DNA of 64,000 nt from NCBI GenBank assembly GCA_008477525.1, contig SPDT01000011.1, positions 62,001 through 126,000 on the forward strand, read 5' to 3'. Under the pieces are notes generated by a model. That model saw only the letters and a list, made by a program, of their open reading frames with translations, ran no database searches and was not told the DNA's origin. The position numbers were made by a program, and so were the translations under genes. The DNA is from Hypomyces perniciosus. Lineage: Eukaryota > Ascomycota > Sordariomycetes > Hypocreales > Hypocreaceae. Positions 1 through 13,367 of this stretch are shown here, one piece after another. Numbering within the stretch: position 1 is the stretch's first letter; each line of letters begins with the position of its first letter.

Positions 1-2200
1 ACTTCCCTACTATCATCACGAATGCGGTCTAGGGCTTGTTAAAATATTGAATACTTGGGATTTGGGGATAAGGTACCGCAGCCACCGTACGCATAAATCC
101 AATTGTTGTTTGAGAGCTATATACGTCCGAGTTAATTTTGTTGATATGGCATGCCTCTCCTCTCCTCTTACAGTAAGCCATACATTTAGAAGCATTTTGA
201 CTCCTACTTGTGCGTTTGAAGGAGATCTAAATTTAGAGAGGGAGGGGTATTATGCCACGGACGATCGGATGGTATTCCGATTACTCAGTAGTATCATGCG
301 TTTACTAGCAGAGTGTTTCTGGAGGGTTTCAGCACACTGTGCTCCACTCGAATGAGTGCATGACCAGCGGTGCGTCGGCGTGGCTGAGACCTGGTTGCGC
401 CCAATTCCAGTGTAGTGCCTATGTGTGTTAACAGGGGAAATGTGCGAGACTGATATGGCCAAGTGCCAAGATCAGGCAAACGCTAATATGATACTCCGTG
501 TACTAGTAACAATCATGGGTAATCCGCATTCCCAGCATGGGTGCATTCAGTTGCAAGGATCCTAGCAGCCAGTCGCGCCATTGTCGACTACAAGAGGCTA
601 TCATGTACTCCGTACCTGCAATATTAAAGGCGAGGCATACCGTGAGGCGGCACAGAAGTGATAAACGCCCACCTAACTCCATCCCATCCTTTACCTTCGC
701 AATGTGCGGTTACGTCTATGTAAGTGTGATACGAGTGATTTTGAGGTTATTGTGCTTATGCTAAAATAGAAATATTTCACATGCGATCACGAGTACTGGA
801 TTGTGGCATCATGGTGTGCCAAATACATGAAAAACGCAACGAAGGTGATCCAAAAGTTCAGAAGATCGAGTCCTGGTGAGCACATTAATCAATAATGCAT
901 TCTAATTGGCTAACTTGTATTTGATAGGCGAACTGCTTGCGGTATGTGTCTTAGATTCATGATCGTGGATTTCTTTTCTAACTACCTCTAGCTGCCTGTC
1001 AAAAACCTCCAACTCGAGTGCCATGGGAAAACCTTATCAAGGCCCGGGAGAAGCGATGAAACTCCACTCGCTATGGGGCAGTTGAAAATAGGCTTTTCGG
1101 GCCATAATAATGAGATCCCAGAGCTTATTTATTGAGGAGAAGAATGGGCATTTAATCCACCGACATACGGGTCCTTCTGAATGGCTGCTCTGCTTAGGAA
1201 TCCATATGCTCTGTCTCAGGCGCCTGGTCAGTGTCACCATCAGGGGGACCAGTATCACCAGTGCTGTAATTATAGTATCGCAATCTCTCTGGTCCAACAA
1301 AAAAAAGGAGATTCTGGTTGGGGTCAAAGGTCAAACCTATTGCCATCTTTCCGTTCTTTGTTAGTATTCATAGACCATGTTAGTATATCGTGAACAGAAA
1401 GGCCCTGATTTACAAAAATACGCAGTTTCTTTGCGTTCAAGACTGTGGCTTTGTTGCTGGAGCAAGCGCCCTGGACGGTGGAATTGAGACTCGGGCATGC
1501 CACCAGTCGTTAATCAAAGGTTGAGCTGACGGGCCGGCTGTCGGCTGGTTTCTTTGCCCGTTTCTCATAATCATTACCGGAGGTGAGGAACAGAAGAATT
1601 TCCAGTCAGTTGTGGCTTCCGGCAAGCTGGCATAGCACCACGAAAGATATGCCCACAGGATTCCTTCCGATTTGCCAATAGGCCTAAAGGACCCGTAGTT
1701 GGTCCCAGTACGGTTCCATGTACGAGCCACTGGTCCCTCGGCTCAGAGGAAGTAGAGTCTGAGCTCCTATGTCTCTTACACGTACGCTTTCATGGACAAG
1801 CCGCCCACTCCAGCGCCAACCAGCGTTGATGTGGGAGCTCCGCGTCAATTCAATCCCGGCAAGTCCGGCCCCATCTAAAACCAGCTTTCACCCAGATAGG
1901 GGGCCTAAGGACGCCTTTTTCTATTTATGATCGTGGTCCGCGTCCATTAGTAAATGCCATAGTTTGCTTACATGGTCTAAGTAGGTCATCCAACACTCTA
2001 ACATTCAATTCAATGGATTCGGCACAGACGGACGGTCTCCAATATTCGGAATCTCAAGTAGATTCTGAAGAGATAAGGATTGAAAACTTAACTCTTTCGC
2101 GATAACCCCAATCCAACCACGCCCAACATTTCTTGAGCCAGGACTTGCTAGAGCCGGAGTCAAACCGGAGTCAAAAAGGTCCAACCCGGTGTCGCCTCCT
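1..2200. other. no supported gene
   Basis: Only short overlapping ORFs without recognisable domains occur here on both strands. No pair of ORFs could be joined by a convincing intron into a known family. One copy of the 9-mer TACTCCGTA lies at 606-614. The stretch reads as intergenic or strongly decayed sequence. Confidence 0.5.
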
Positions 2201-2422
2201 CCAAGTGTGATTTTGAGGCGAGCCCCTACATCGATGGCGAGGATCCATTCGACGACGATGATTTACTTTCGCCTTTCAGACCAAGGAAGGATCCTCGTTA
2301 CAAGTGATGTGGGTCTATTTTTTATTTATTAATAGCCATTACTTACCTTTATATTAGGAGATGAGCTTTATTACATATAAAACGCCGAGGTTATTAAACA
2401 AGAGCATGCGACTGGGCAGTTT

Positions 2423-2960
2423 ATGATCTACACCGTCATGTCCAGCAATCTTGCCATCATAGAACGCCGGGGTTTGATGTGGAGAGTCACACGTGCTCGT
2501 ACCTCAATGGCCTTTCGAAGAGAAACCTTCGATTACATACAAGTACGATTTTTCCCGTGGTCTTCATGTCCGTTGCATCTATTCGAGCAAGCATATCGCT
2601 GTCTTGAATCGGGAGGGCAGCTTCGAATACATACAAATTGAATTCGAACCGCTGAAACAGCATACTCATTGGTCGAGGTGGGCAGAGAGACGCTCGTAAC
2701 GTGATAAGGGATCGTCCATCATGAAAGAGGCAGGCTTTGTTGAAATTACGGAAAGACTTGACCCATTATTTCAAGAAGATGAAAAGGAACATATCCTGCG
2801 ACAACCTGAACATTGAAGGGCTTCTTAACAGACATGCGATACGAAAGAGTGGTCACCAAGAGACTTCATGGATGCCTTCCAGATGAGGTATGAGTTGACA
2901 ACTGCGGATGTGCCTGTGAAAGCGTATGTACACTCCTTTATGAGTTATGGGTTGTCACTA
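2423..2960 (+). pseudogene. decayed SAM-dependent methyltransferase (LaeA-like)
   Basis: Pieces of a class I methyltransferase of the fungal LaeA-like kind are visible in changing frames. Around 2525-2640 a segment reads FDYIQVRFF, then EQAYRCLESGGQLRI, which corresponds to the family's FDFIHxR and AYRxLKPGGxxE strands. Near 2725-2750 a segment reads MKEAGFVEITERL, matching the family's MxEAGFxDVxEK element. Several stops and frame changes separate the pieces, and the glycine-rich SAM motif I was not found, so the copy cannot be functional. Such proteins methylate unknown targets and some regulate secondary metabolism. The assignment rests on motif order only and is moderately secure. Confidence 0.5.
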
Positions 2961-5814
2961 ACTAGCTATTAGATTGCGTGTTTTAGGGAAGGAAGTGAAA
3001 TCCTCAAATTCCCTTTCTCTGGTAATTATTTCATTATCGCTTGGATCTATGGTGTGTCTTTATTCCTTAATTGACTGTCGATATGCAATCTACCCTAGTG
3101 GCATCTCGATATTCTCAGGAATCCAGCTGCTAGCGTTGGAATCATCGCTCTGGTGTATTCGCGACTTTCGTTCTCACTTATTGACTCCCTGATGCCATCT
3201 CTTGTGCTAGTCTTTGAAAGGGATTGGAATATTGGAGCGTTGTGTTTTAGTCCACCATAAACATGTTTCATCTTCTTCCCATTAGATCCACCTCTTATTT
3301 TCGTTTTGCTGAATCCGCAAAGGCATAGGCCTTGGCAGTAGGGTGACCAAGTTCAGGGGAAACGAGTGGTGGCTTAATTGGAGAGGGAGGATTGGCAGAG
3401 TCTATAGCCCGGCGGAGTTGGCCCCACAAGGTATTTTCAGCAGCTTCGTACGGAGCGTGCACCGTACTCATGCCAGGTGTGGGTTCCTCGGCTTATCCAT
3501 GCCTCCAACAAAGCCCACTTTTATTTTCCACAGTCTTGCCATCAAAATATCTCTATTCATCCGGCGTGGTAACCAGTAAGATACACCGCCAGTTATACGA
3601 CTTGGGTCGCTTGGATAGAACATGAAATTTCCGAGTCTCAATTTTTGAGTTAGTATCCTGCGATTATTCTGAAGCGGAAGCAAGCAGAAGAAGCCATGCA
3701 GAGTTTAGTTGTGACGGCAGAGCATTATATCCTTAAATTGTATATTTGAGCCTAATCAACATTCCAAAGATTGTCTACTTAAGGTTGATAGTCAGGCGTC
3801 TTGGTAAACCGTCATTATTAATAAATAATAAACCACAGTCTTAGAATCACCAGATTCTTTTTGCTGGATTCGATGTACACGAGTCTTGAGGAGATGCAGG
3901 CTTGGGGCTCGACATGGTCCCAAAAAGAATGCCGTAAATCGTCAGAAACCGTCAGAGGACAGTGGATTGAGAACGGGGGAGATCCATGGTAAGACTCACC
4001 ATTGTACTGAGAGGTTCTTATTCTAATGGCTACCTCTACAAGATCACGGTGGTGCCGAGAAAATGGGCGACTACAAGGCTGCGGACAATTCTACGCAAAA
4101 ATCGCACAGTATCGCTACAAACAAACCAACTAGCACGACTAAGATTACCCAAAAGAAATAAGGTGGTTGGTCACTTGGTTGTGAGGCCTGGAAGATACTT
4201 TCAGGGAAAACCTTCAATTCTTAATGCCGGAGGAGATGGGACAAGACAGAAAGATGTATGACAGAGACGGTCAGCTGGTCTCTTCTTTTTACAACTCAAT
4301 GAAGCGTCTGCCTTAAACTCTTGGTAGCAACGGTATATCTTGCGTAATTCATACTCTAATATGATCTAAACAATTTCTTATCAGGATGAGGCTAGCTTCT
4401 CTTTGTCAGGCTAGATCCATCGAATAGCGGCCAGCCGCCTCGTCCAATTATCTAACATCTTAAGGGGTTTCTTATCCTGGTAGGTTTGTGACTGCTTGAT
4501 GGGAGGGGGGTTCTTTCGGGCTTATGTGACAAGCTGAAGGCGTTCAGTGTGACTCCCTAGCTTTATCAAGGCCCTTGAGAAAAGCATTTAGTAAGAATGC
4601 TGCCTACAACCAAGTAGGAGCTCGGAATTCAAGGATAACATTGTGACTACCTAGTAGATTCCTGATTTCATAATCTCCGACGTATTGACCCAAGCCACAA
4701 CACTAGTATCAAGATTGGCATGAAGGCTTTCAAACAAGTGAATTAAGCTCGGCCCACGAGCAGAACACTAAAGCTAATATAAAAGGATTGGGGGTCCTGA
4801 TAAAACGTCTATCCAACTCGCCCATTTTCTTCTCATTCATTTTACCAGAAACCGGCTTGCAATGGCGGCCTATAATTATTGTCCGTCCGTGGATTTGCGT
4901 ATGTATAATATCACATTCATTATCCCACCGGTCTAACAAGAAGCAGCACAAATGTGGCTTTGAAAATGAGGACAGCGAATGGCCTTGAACTAATAGGGCC
5001 TGGCTAGGGTTTTTTGGGGGCTGTCAGCATACCAGATGTCAGTTGTGCCGCGGGAAGGATGAAAAACCACCACCATATGAAAAACGGAGGTGGCGGAAAA
5101 GGAGGAGATGCATCAGGAGATGTGAAAAGGGATGTGAAATAAATACAGCTTACGCGCTAAATGTGGAGTGAATCAGTGTTACTGAACATTTGCGTTAATG
5201 ATAAACATATCTATCAGTTTCATGCTTTAATGCCTTATTCTCTGTTAATATGCAAGTTTCGTGTGTAGTAGGCAGTGGTAGGTACATACTATTATGAGTC
5301 CTGCCGCATAAGAACCCCTGAATCTCCAGGGAGCCCGAAATTTGATGATGTTTAGGTCCACCCTTGTAAAGACTGTGTTGGCCCATCTATTTCGGTGAAG
5401 TGATACAAGTTCTTAGCAGCTGCACAGGCTATTAGGCGAGTCCAGACAACGATTTGGTATGCCGAAGGTTAGTACAGGTTGTACTTCCCATACTCCACCG
5501 TAATTCAGTGCCTCCTTTAGGGAATGATATCTGTGATCCATGTCAGGCCTTGGCATCTTTCGGTGTCTACCAAAGCCTGGGTCGCGGCCCAGTGTTGTAC
5601 GATGAACAGCTCCGGGATCATAGCGAGGCAGAAAACGGCCTCAATCGAGCGAATAGAGCAGTTAGAGACAGGCCTGAACTTTAATTTTTAATTTTATCAA
5701 CACACGATGTGAATAAATACCAGGTCACCAAGCACTACAAATCTCTTCCCTTAAAAGACTTATTTTAGTTTGTGTCACTTGGTATTCTTCATATATCCCC
5801 CCGCATTGTTCATA
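2961..5814. other. gene-poor stretch
   Basis: ORFs of 60-91 codons occur on both strands, but none shows a domain, a signal peptide or a splice-compatible partner. Composition varies between AT-rich and mixed blocks. Nothing further can be supported. Confidence 0.45.
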
Positions 5815-6486
5815 ATGGACCTTCTGGCAAGAGCAGCCTACGTATTGCCCGACCACAGTTTTAAACACGTTTGCGAGAAACCCATGGATCTACGTTTTGT
5901 TGTACTATGTCTCGAGAAGATGGTTGGTCTTGGTGTTACCCTTGAACCAACTACACACCTTGCCCGTCTCCAGGGGCGACTTATCATCTTCCAAAACCAG
6001 CTGGCATCGCAGCTGCCGGGCCTGCCAGCACCCTATAACACAACTGTCACCAATTGCACTGAACATATTCAAGAAGTGTTAGTGCACCTTAAAGCTTCAA
6101 TGTGCCGGACTATGATTGTTTTGAAGTATGAGCTATATCATCGATACGAAGCACAAGAAGTCTTGGCGATGGGATATGTGACGGTTGGAAGACTTAGTTG
6201 ACGTTTGGGATACCAATTGCCGCTCCTACCACATGATGGTGGCTATCAAGTACAAGTCATTCTGAATATTCTCTTGGCTATAGTCAACGACCGCTATAAC
6301 GAACACTTGAGGATCATGTTCCCAATACGGATACCGCCAATTTCAGAGCTAAATTCAGGATACAGAACCCAGACAGAGGGAGCTGCCGATCCACACTCTG
6401 AACAGGAGCTAGAGGACTCTAGCGAAGACTCTGACAGAGATTGTGACGTTGCCAAAGCTTGTGACGCTGGATGGCGCTCTACCTAG
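5815..6486 (+). pseudogene. unrecognised ORF interrupted by one TGA
   Basis: An open frame begins at ATG 5815 and continues to 6486, broken only by a TGA at 6199-6201. Both halves are in the same frame, so removing that stop would give about 223 residues. The first half is leucine-rich and mostly helical in character. The second half ends in an acidic Ser/Glu/Asp-rich tail. No family was recognised. A perfect-looking donor (GTAAGT) directly follows the terminal TAG at 6484-6486, and a CAG acceptor lies near 6567-6569, so the true 3' end may be spliced. It may be a nonsense-mutated gene or a chance ORF. Confidence 0.35.
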
Positions 6487-7456
6487 GTAAGTTCTAAAAC
6501 ATCAAGACACCATAAATGTGCTCTGGCAGAGTAATACTGTAGCTATCCAGTATTAACTTTCTTGGCAGGTGAAGGATCTAAACAGTACAAAGCCAGGTAT
6601 CGGAAAGTATTATAAAAGGCATAATAGAAAATTGGTAAGGATGGCAGGGAGGTATCAGAAAGCTAGATTGGTGGTGGTGCAGAGTTATGTTATGCGGCTT
6701 CCAGATGCTTCTATAATTAGATTTTATCTTTCAACAATACAGTTTCTTATATTAAGTAAAGGTTTATTCATTATACACGTTTGTAGAATCCCTTCACATT
6801 CCCTACTACTCATATCACCTTGAACCCGCTTTACGTTTAATATCCGTAGATACGTGAATCTCACTAGCAATAAGGGGGTGTTGAATACAACCATTGATAG
6901 CTGTCCAGTCAGTACAGCGGTCATTAGGGCTCAGGGCCTGCCAAGAAGCGACAACAGAAGTCCCTCAGCCTCCAATGGAGTAATGCCGTAAATTAAGACA
7001 TATTTGTTGCTCCCTTCACTAGTCGTGGTAATATAGGACCAATTGGCATCTATGAAATCTTGCATCGGCAAACAGTGACCTCTCACTGGTGTCATGCCAT
7101 GCCTTCCAGCCCCGGCGGGTTGGCCTCAACCCTTGTCATCTAGATAGGGGCCGCAGTCAAGGAGGGGTCATGATTCATGGACGGAATGGGGGCTACTTGT
7201 TAGCCTCCTGGTACTGTGGAAGCACCCGATAAGCTACCGATGAGCCTGTTCCGTGTCCGGAGAGACATTAGCCTTTGTACCTAGGCAACAGGTATGTTTT
7301 ACTGCGCATATCTAACTCCCTGGGGAGCCTTTTTTTACGCCTACTTAAGTTCCACGTTTCCTGCAATCCCAAATTTCTGTTTCAAACGACCTATTATCCA
7401 TTATCAGTTCGCTCAAGATGACAATTGCCTAGATCTAGACACTCTTCGAATCGGCA
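6487..7456. other. intergenic stretch upstream of the BCS1-like gene
   Basis: Apart from a possible intron just after 6486, nothing recognisable was seen. The right part should hold the promoter of the BCS1-like gene. Confidence 0.4.
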
Positions 7457-9133
7457 ATGACACTCTTCACTTCCACTGAGGCACCGTCTGGCTACCCATC
7501 TTCTTTCAACGGAACCGGACCACGACCAGCAGACATCATGGATACCCTCCTTAGCACCCAACCCCCTCTCACACGCTTCATTATATCTACTTATTTGGAG
7601 CAGCAGCCGATTGTGCTCATGATAGTTGCGGTTTTCTCTGGGGCCTTTGGCATCTATGTCTTCGCTAAGGACTGGATGCAATCATTCATCGAGCGTAGGC
7701 TTATGTCCTCCATCTCTGTTAGGGATGATAACCAACTTTTCAACTATATAATGAAACTTGTGTCAATGAATGAACAGTTTCAAGATTGCCAACATGTCAA
7801 TGCGCAAACCGATTTTAAAGGTGATGAAGAAGATGGCGGCAAAGTTTTGGAGCCACAGAACGATAGCAAAACGATGAACTTTGCACCACAGCCGGTTAGT
7901 GAAATCCAGTACATACATCTGCCCGGGCTAACGAAAAGATTTAAGATACTGCGACTTATACCAGGTCTAGGAGTTACTCGAATCCGACATGATGGGTATG
8001 CGATATTCATCTACCGTCGGAGGACAACACTTGTGAGCACGTCTGGGTTTGGAACGACATATGATTCTGAGGAGTTCATCCTATCCTGCTATGGGTGGTC
8101 GAAGCGTATGAGTGCTGTCTTGTTCTTGATGAAAAAAACTAAAATATAAATTCCAGGACCCATCTTGAATCTACTAAGTAAGGCAATTCACTCGGGTATT
8201 GAGGAGGGTTATCAGAGAACCGGAATCTATAATCCCAAGCGCGATACTCGTTTCACTCCAGACCCTTGGTCGGCACAATCACTTGTAAAACGAAGACCTT
8301 TGCATACCGTTGTGCTTGGCCACAATGAGAAGGCCAAAGTGAAAGACGACATACTCGAATTTCTTCAACCTAGAACGAAGGCATATTACGAATCTCACGC
8401 GATTCCATACAGGCGAGGTTATATGTTTCATGGCCCTCCAGGAACAGGAAAGACCAGTCTTACAATTGCTTTGGCCGGAGAATTCGGCCTCGACATATAT
8501 GTCATTCAACTTTCGAAATCGTCCGACACCGAACTGCAGACTCTGTTCAGGGGGCTCCCGACCAGGTGCATTGTACTGTTGGAGGATATAGATAGCTGTG
8601 GCATCCAGCGCGATCCAGACTCCCAGAAGAATGATGGCACCAACGAGGGCAATAACGGCGGTACTGGAGTGACCCTTGCTGGCTTGTTGAATGTTCTAGA
8701 TGGTGTTGGCTCTCACCAAGGGCACGTTCTCGTCATGTCGACTAACCGTCCAGAGAGTCTAGATCCAGCATTAGTTCGAGCAGGACGGGTGGATGTGCAT
8801 GTTCGCTTCACATTAGCTACGAGAGACATGATCAAGGAGCTGTTTCTCAGTTTATACAGCGACGCAGAAACACAAGATCGGGCTGATATCCCGGACAACA
8901 TGGCTGATGAGTTCGCAGAAGCGATACCAAGTAGGGAATTTTCCACCGCGGACATCCAAGAGTTCCTCTTACAGCACAAGCGCGACCCTCAAGGGGCTGT
9001 GAAAGCGGCTGAGTCTTGGGTAGAGGCAAAGCGCAAGGAAACGGGTGGATCTGAGGAGAAGACTCAAAAAGTCCTTCAACCAGAAACGAACGCCGGTCCA
9101 AGAAGCCTTACGTACTTTTTATTCGGACAGTAA
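7457..9133 (+). CDS. BCS1-like mitochondrial AAA ATPase
   Basis: Two exons, 7457-8105 and 8157-9133, flank a 51-nt intron with GTATGA...CAG ends, giving about 541 residues. The N-terminal part has a membrane segment (around residues 48-66, PIVLMIVAVFSGAFGIYVFA) and the BCS1 N-terminal domain. The second exon carries the AAA module: Walker A GPPGTGKTS, Walker B IVLLEDIDS, and a sensor-1/arginine-finger region reading MSTNRPESLDPALVRAGR. Bcs1 in yeast sits in the mitochondrial inner membrane and helps insert the Rieske protein into complex III. Filamentous fungi carry many paralogues of unknown role, and the Asn/Gly-rich insert after Walker B is typical of these. The start at 7457 is preferred, but ATG 7538 is possible. 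The gene appears intact, and it stands alone. Confidence 0.9.
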
Positions 9134-9191
9134 GATGTTTGTATAGTATCCTTACTTGCCCCTGCCTTCATACATCATAACTGAGCATTGT

Positions 9192-9278
9192 TGTCAGATT
9201 TCATCACTACGGCAAAAACATAGGCCTACTCTGTTAATACAGTAGTAGCTTAAATGATGTTATATGCCTTATCCGACA
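9192..9278. repeat. 87-bp solo-LTR-like repeat, copy A, with 5-bp target duplication
   Basis: The block begins TGTC and ends GACA and is flanked on both sides by ATTGT (9187-9191 and 9279-9283), which is what an inserted element with a 5-bp target-site duplication looks like. Related copies lie at 14214-14298 and about 54470-54559. Shared core words are CGGCAAAA, TAGGCCTACT, CAGTAGTAG and GATGTTATAT. TGTC...GACA ends with a 5-bp duplication are characteristic of LTRs, so a solo LTR or TRIM-type remnant is most likely. Confidence 0.75.
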
Positions 9279-9283
9279 ATTGT

Positions 9284-9829
9284 ATTAAGGGTACATAGCA
9301 GGGAGGTATTGACAAGGAAGATAGGTGGTAATATGGGGTATTGCTATTCTCCTGTTTTTAGATACCTCTACAAATAGATATCATCTCTGAAGAACATGAC
9401 ATCTCATATTAAGCAAAGGTCCGCTTCCTAGTAACTGTTCAGAATAGTCCAGCTTCTCCTTATTCTATATTTTTGACCGAATCAATCACCAGCGCTATTA
9501 GACGTCGAATTCTGCTTTTGTTTACCCCCACAACTCCGTTCGTTTGCCATTCTCTCTTAAGTCTCTTCTTATCCTTCCTCTCTTCCATCAATCTATAGCC
9601 TACTGGATGTGAACTAATTCATCTGGTGACTCGAATAACGTCAGGGCCTCCTTGGGCATAGTACAAGGCAGACCCGCCATTCCGCTTCAATCCTGCACTG
9701 ATCGTGGTATATCAATCTTAAGACGAGACCATGAAAGTAATTCTTTGGTTCGTTACGCGTAATTTCATTTATTCTTTTAGACGCTGTTTCGACTATACGC
9801 TAGCAATCTTAAAATACACTTAAAGAAAG
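9284..9829. other. pyrimidine-rich intergenic stretch
   Basis: The minus strand near 9480-9600 shows a short Lys/Arg-rich reading that could be a decayed coding fragment. No family was recognised and no intact ORF is present. Confidence 0.35.
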
Positions 9830-10625
9830 AAATGGTTTTATTCCTAGCTCCTCTCTTGTTCGCTTGCCTGACCGCGTCGTCTCTTTGCTCCTTTGCCTAG
9901 TCCTTGCTATTACGGTATGCAGCAACTCCTTGCCAGAAGATTTCGACATCGTTAGTCAAGACAAATGCCTTAAGTTGTGTGATAACAAACCCCGGTTGAC
10001 CTCCAGGTGTGGGTGGTTGCATTAGATGGATGGCAAAAATCTTAGTTGTCCATCTAGGTATGTACAACCAAGAGTATGAGCCTTGTTGTCGTAAATAACA
10101 TGATATGAATTGTGTGACCGAAGAGTCTGTTGATCTCTTTCGCCAAGTGCCATATTATAGGATAGCTGCCGTTGAGCCACAGCTGCAGACCCATCCTTTC
10201 CCTTCAGTTCAACAAAGAAATTAGGTGCGATGGGAAGGTCTTTCTGAGTTAAGGGAACAATATGGCCACCCAACTCATCACATATCCGTCGATCTAGGTC
10301 TTCAGGACGCGCACCGTAATATAGATCCGGACTACCTGGAACAAGTGTACCGTCGGTTAGATGATCGAGATTCGTGAACGGAATTTCCCCGGCAGCACAT
10401 TTTTTTATCCCCAACGTCTCCTTCAATTATTGGTATGACAGTGGTTACGACTTCTCTCTCCTTTGACGCCTGCGTATCTGCCCGTTCGAACTTGAGGAAG
10501 TCGCAGTTCGAGAACTTGGATGGAGACAGGGATGCTCTGGGCTGTGTCAATGCTGGAAGAATATCATCCTTATTCTCGAGCTCCGGCGGCGACCGACCAT
10601 CTTGGTACCTGTAGGCATGGGGCAA
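9830..10625 (-). pseudogene. DUF7924 (restriction-enzyme-like fold) protein, inactivated
   Basis: The order of conserved segments matches the fungal DUF7924 family: an N-terminal PRASLSPSKFSNCDF segment, IPIIEGDVGD, GEIPFTNLDHLTDGTLVPG, a PNFFVELKGKDGSAAV core carrying the ExK-type residues, and a C-terminal AYRNSKD/AKEQRDDAVRQANKR segment. Three lesions are visible. A one-base excess in an A7 run at about 10401-10407 shifts the frame, a second shift follows the LRFLPSI segment near 10022-10030, and a TAG near 9900 stands where the family has Trp. The domain is related to PD-(D/E)XK nucleases, but its role in fungi is unknown. The gene is called broken, although a homopolymer sequencing error could explain the first lesion. 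Confidence 0.75.
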
Positions 10626-10864
10626 GACATTGTGATTGATGCAATAGAACGGTATGGCTGGGGCACGTCAGACGCGTCATACGGTGACGGTGACGGGTTT
10701 CAACTTGTTGACGGTGATGTAAATGATAGAGCCACATAGCCACAAGCACCTACATTGTTGGATGCTTCTCTCTAATAAATCGCTTAATTTGAAATATTAC
10801 TAGATTTCTACTTTGAAATACTCAGCTAAATCGGAAGTGAACAGTACTGCAACCCCCAAAGCAC

Positions 10865-12269
<1,405 letters not shown>

Positions 12270-12694
12270 TGTTTCAAGAGTAATGGAAGAGAGTGCCCAC
12301 AACTTCCTGAAAAACTAGCTGAACATAATAAATTGTTTCTAACTTTCTTGAGGTACAGTATTGCTCATATTCGGATTCCTCTTTTGTAGACTCTGTTTTT
12401 TTAGACTAAATGCGAGGACCAGCAGGCACATACATAAAGATACCTACATGTACCTGATTAAATGAAAGATCCAGAAGTGGCCGAATTTAACCCTAGTAAA
12501 ATTGCGCTGGAGTATGTATATTTTAGGAACAAACTGGCAACATTCTTTGTCGCCTTAAAGTACCAGATCAGTAAGTAAATAGTAAATTGGACAGTGCCGC
12601 CCTATACTGGTAGGTACAAAGATACCAAGAGTTTGCAAAATAGCTACTTTATTGGCGTTCACACTTGGCAGTGCGTAATTAATCGTTCAATATA
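12270..12694. other. upstream region of the chitinase gene
   Basis: AT-rich sequence without a supported ORF. It should contain the promoter of the divergent minus-strand chitinase. Confidence 0.4.
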
Positions 12695-13154
12695 CAGTAG
12701 AGGCCGAAACGAGTGTCCGCGATTTATCAATGTAGAAAGTTTCTGGGCACAGACTATGCCTCTGATTTCCGTAGCCGATACTTCTATGAACACAGCCCAA
12801 CCGTGCCTTCTTACTGTTTACCTAATATTACCTTAAACCAATTTCGTCATTATCATATAATAGGGAATGGCAAGAAACAGCCGAAAGCCGCTGTGAACTC
12901 TTTATTAATAGAAAAACCTTTAGATCCAGAATTTTTGTGTTTTAAAGTTGCTGTTCCTGACTTTTAAGAATAAGAAGGATTAAAATCCCAATTTACAATA
13001 TTAAAAGGCCACAAATGGCTTTTGTTAGGCTAATATTAGAGAACAACCTGCCAGGCTTTGTTGTATAATGGTGGCTACAGCAGGCAGCAGTCTGGTCCGT
13101 GCCCAGAGAGTTCCTGAATACGTAAATGGCGGACACTGGTTTCGGCCGCTACTG
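12695..13154. mobile_element. 460-bp DNA-transposon derivative (MITE) with TA target duplication
   Basis: The ends are inverted repeats. The left end reads CAGTAGAGGCCGAAAC and continues AGTGTCCGC and ATTTA. The right end, read on the other strand, is CAGTAGCGGCCGAAAC with the same continuation. Similarity extends to roughly 75 bp, including TCTGGGCAC. Each end abuts TA (12693-12694 and 13155-13156), the duplication made by Tc1/mariner-pogo type transposases. The interior is AT-rich and encodes no intact transposase, so this is a non-autonomous or collapsed copy. Confidence 0.8.
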
Positions 13155-13367
13155 TATCGTCTAGCGTGTTCTGCCCAGTTGCCTAGTATGTGTACACACA
13201 ACCTTTAGCAAAAAGTGAATAATGGCTAGCTTAGCTAAGCCAATTGTTTGACGTGGGATTATGAAATAAATCTGAGTGTGATTACAGGTGTGGTGTGTGA
13301 CGAACACACGGCCTCCTTCGAATTATATAAACGACAAAACACCCCGTTCAGATGCATTACATTCAAA

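Noticed and set aside
1037..1730. Minus-strand ORFs as a transporter remnant
   Set aside because: Hydrophobic stretches occur, but no transporter signature could be matched in order.
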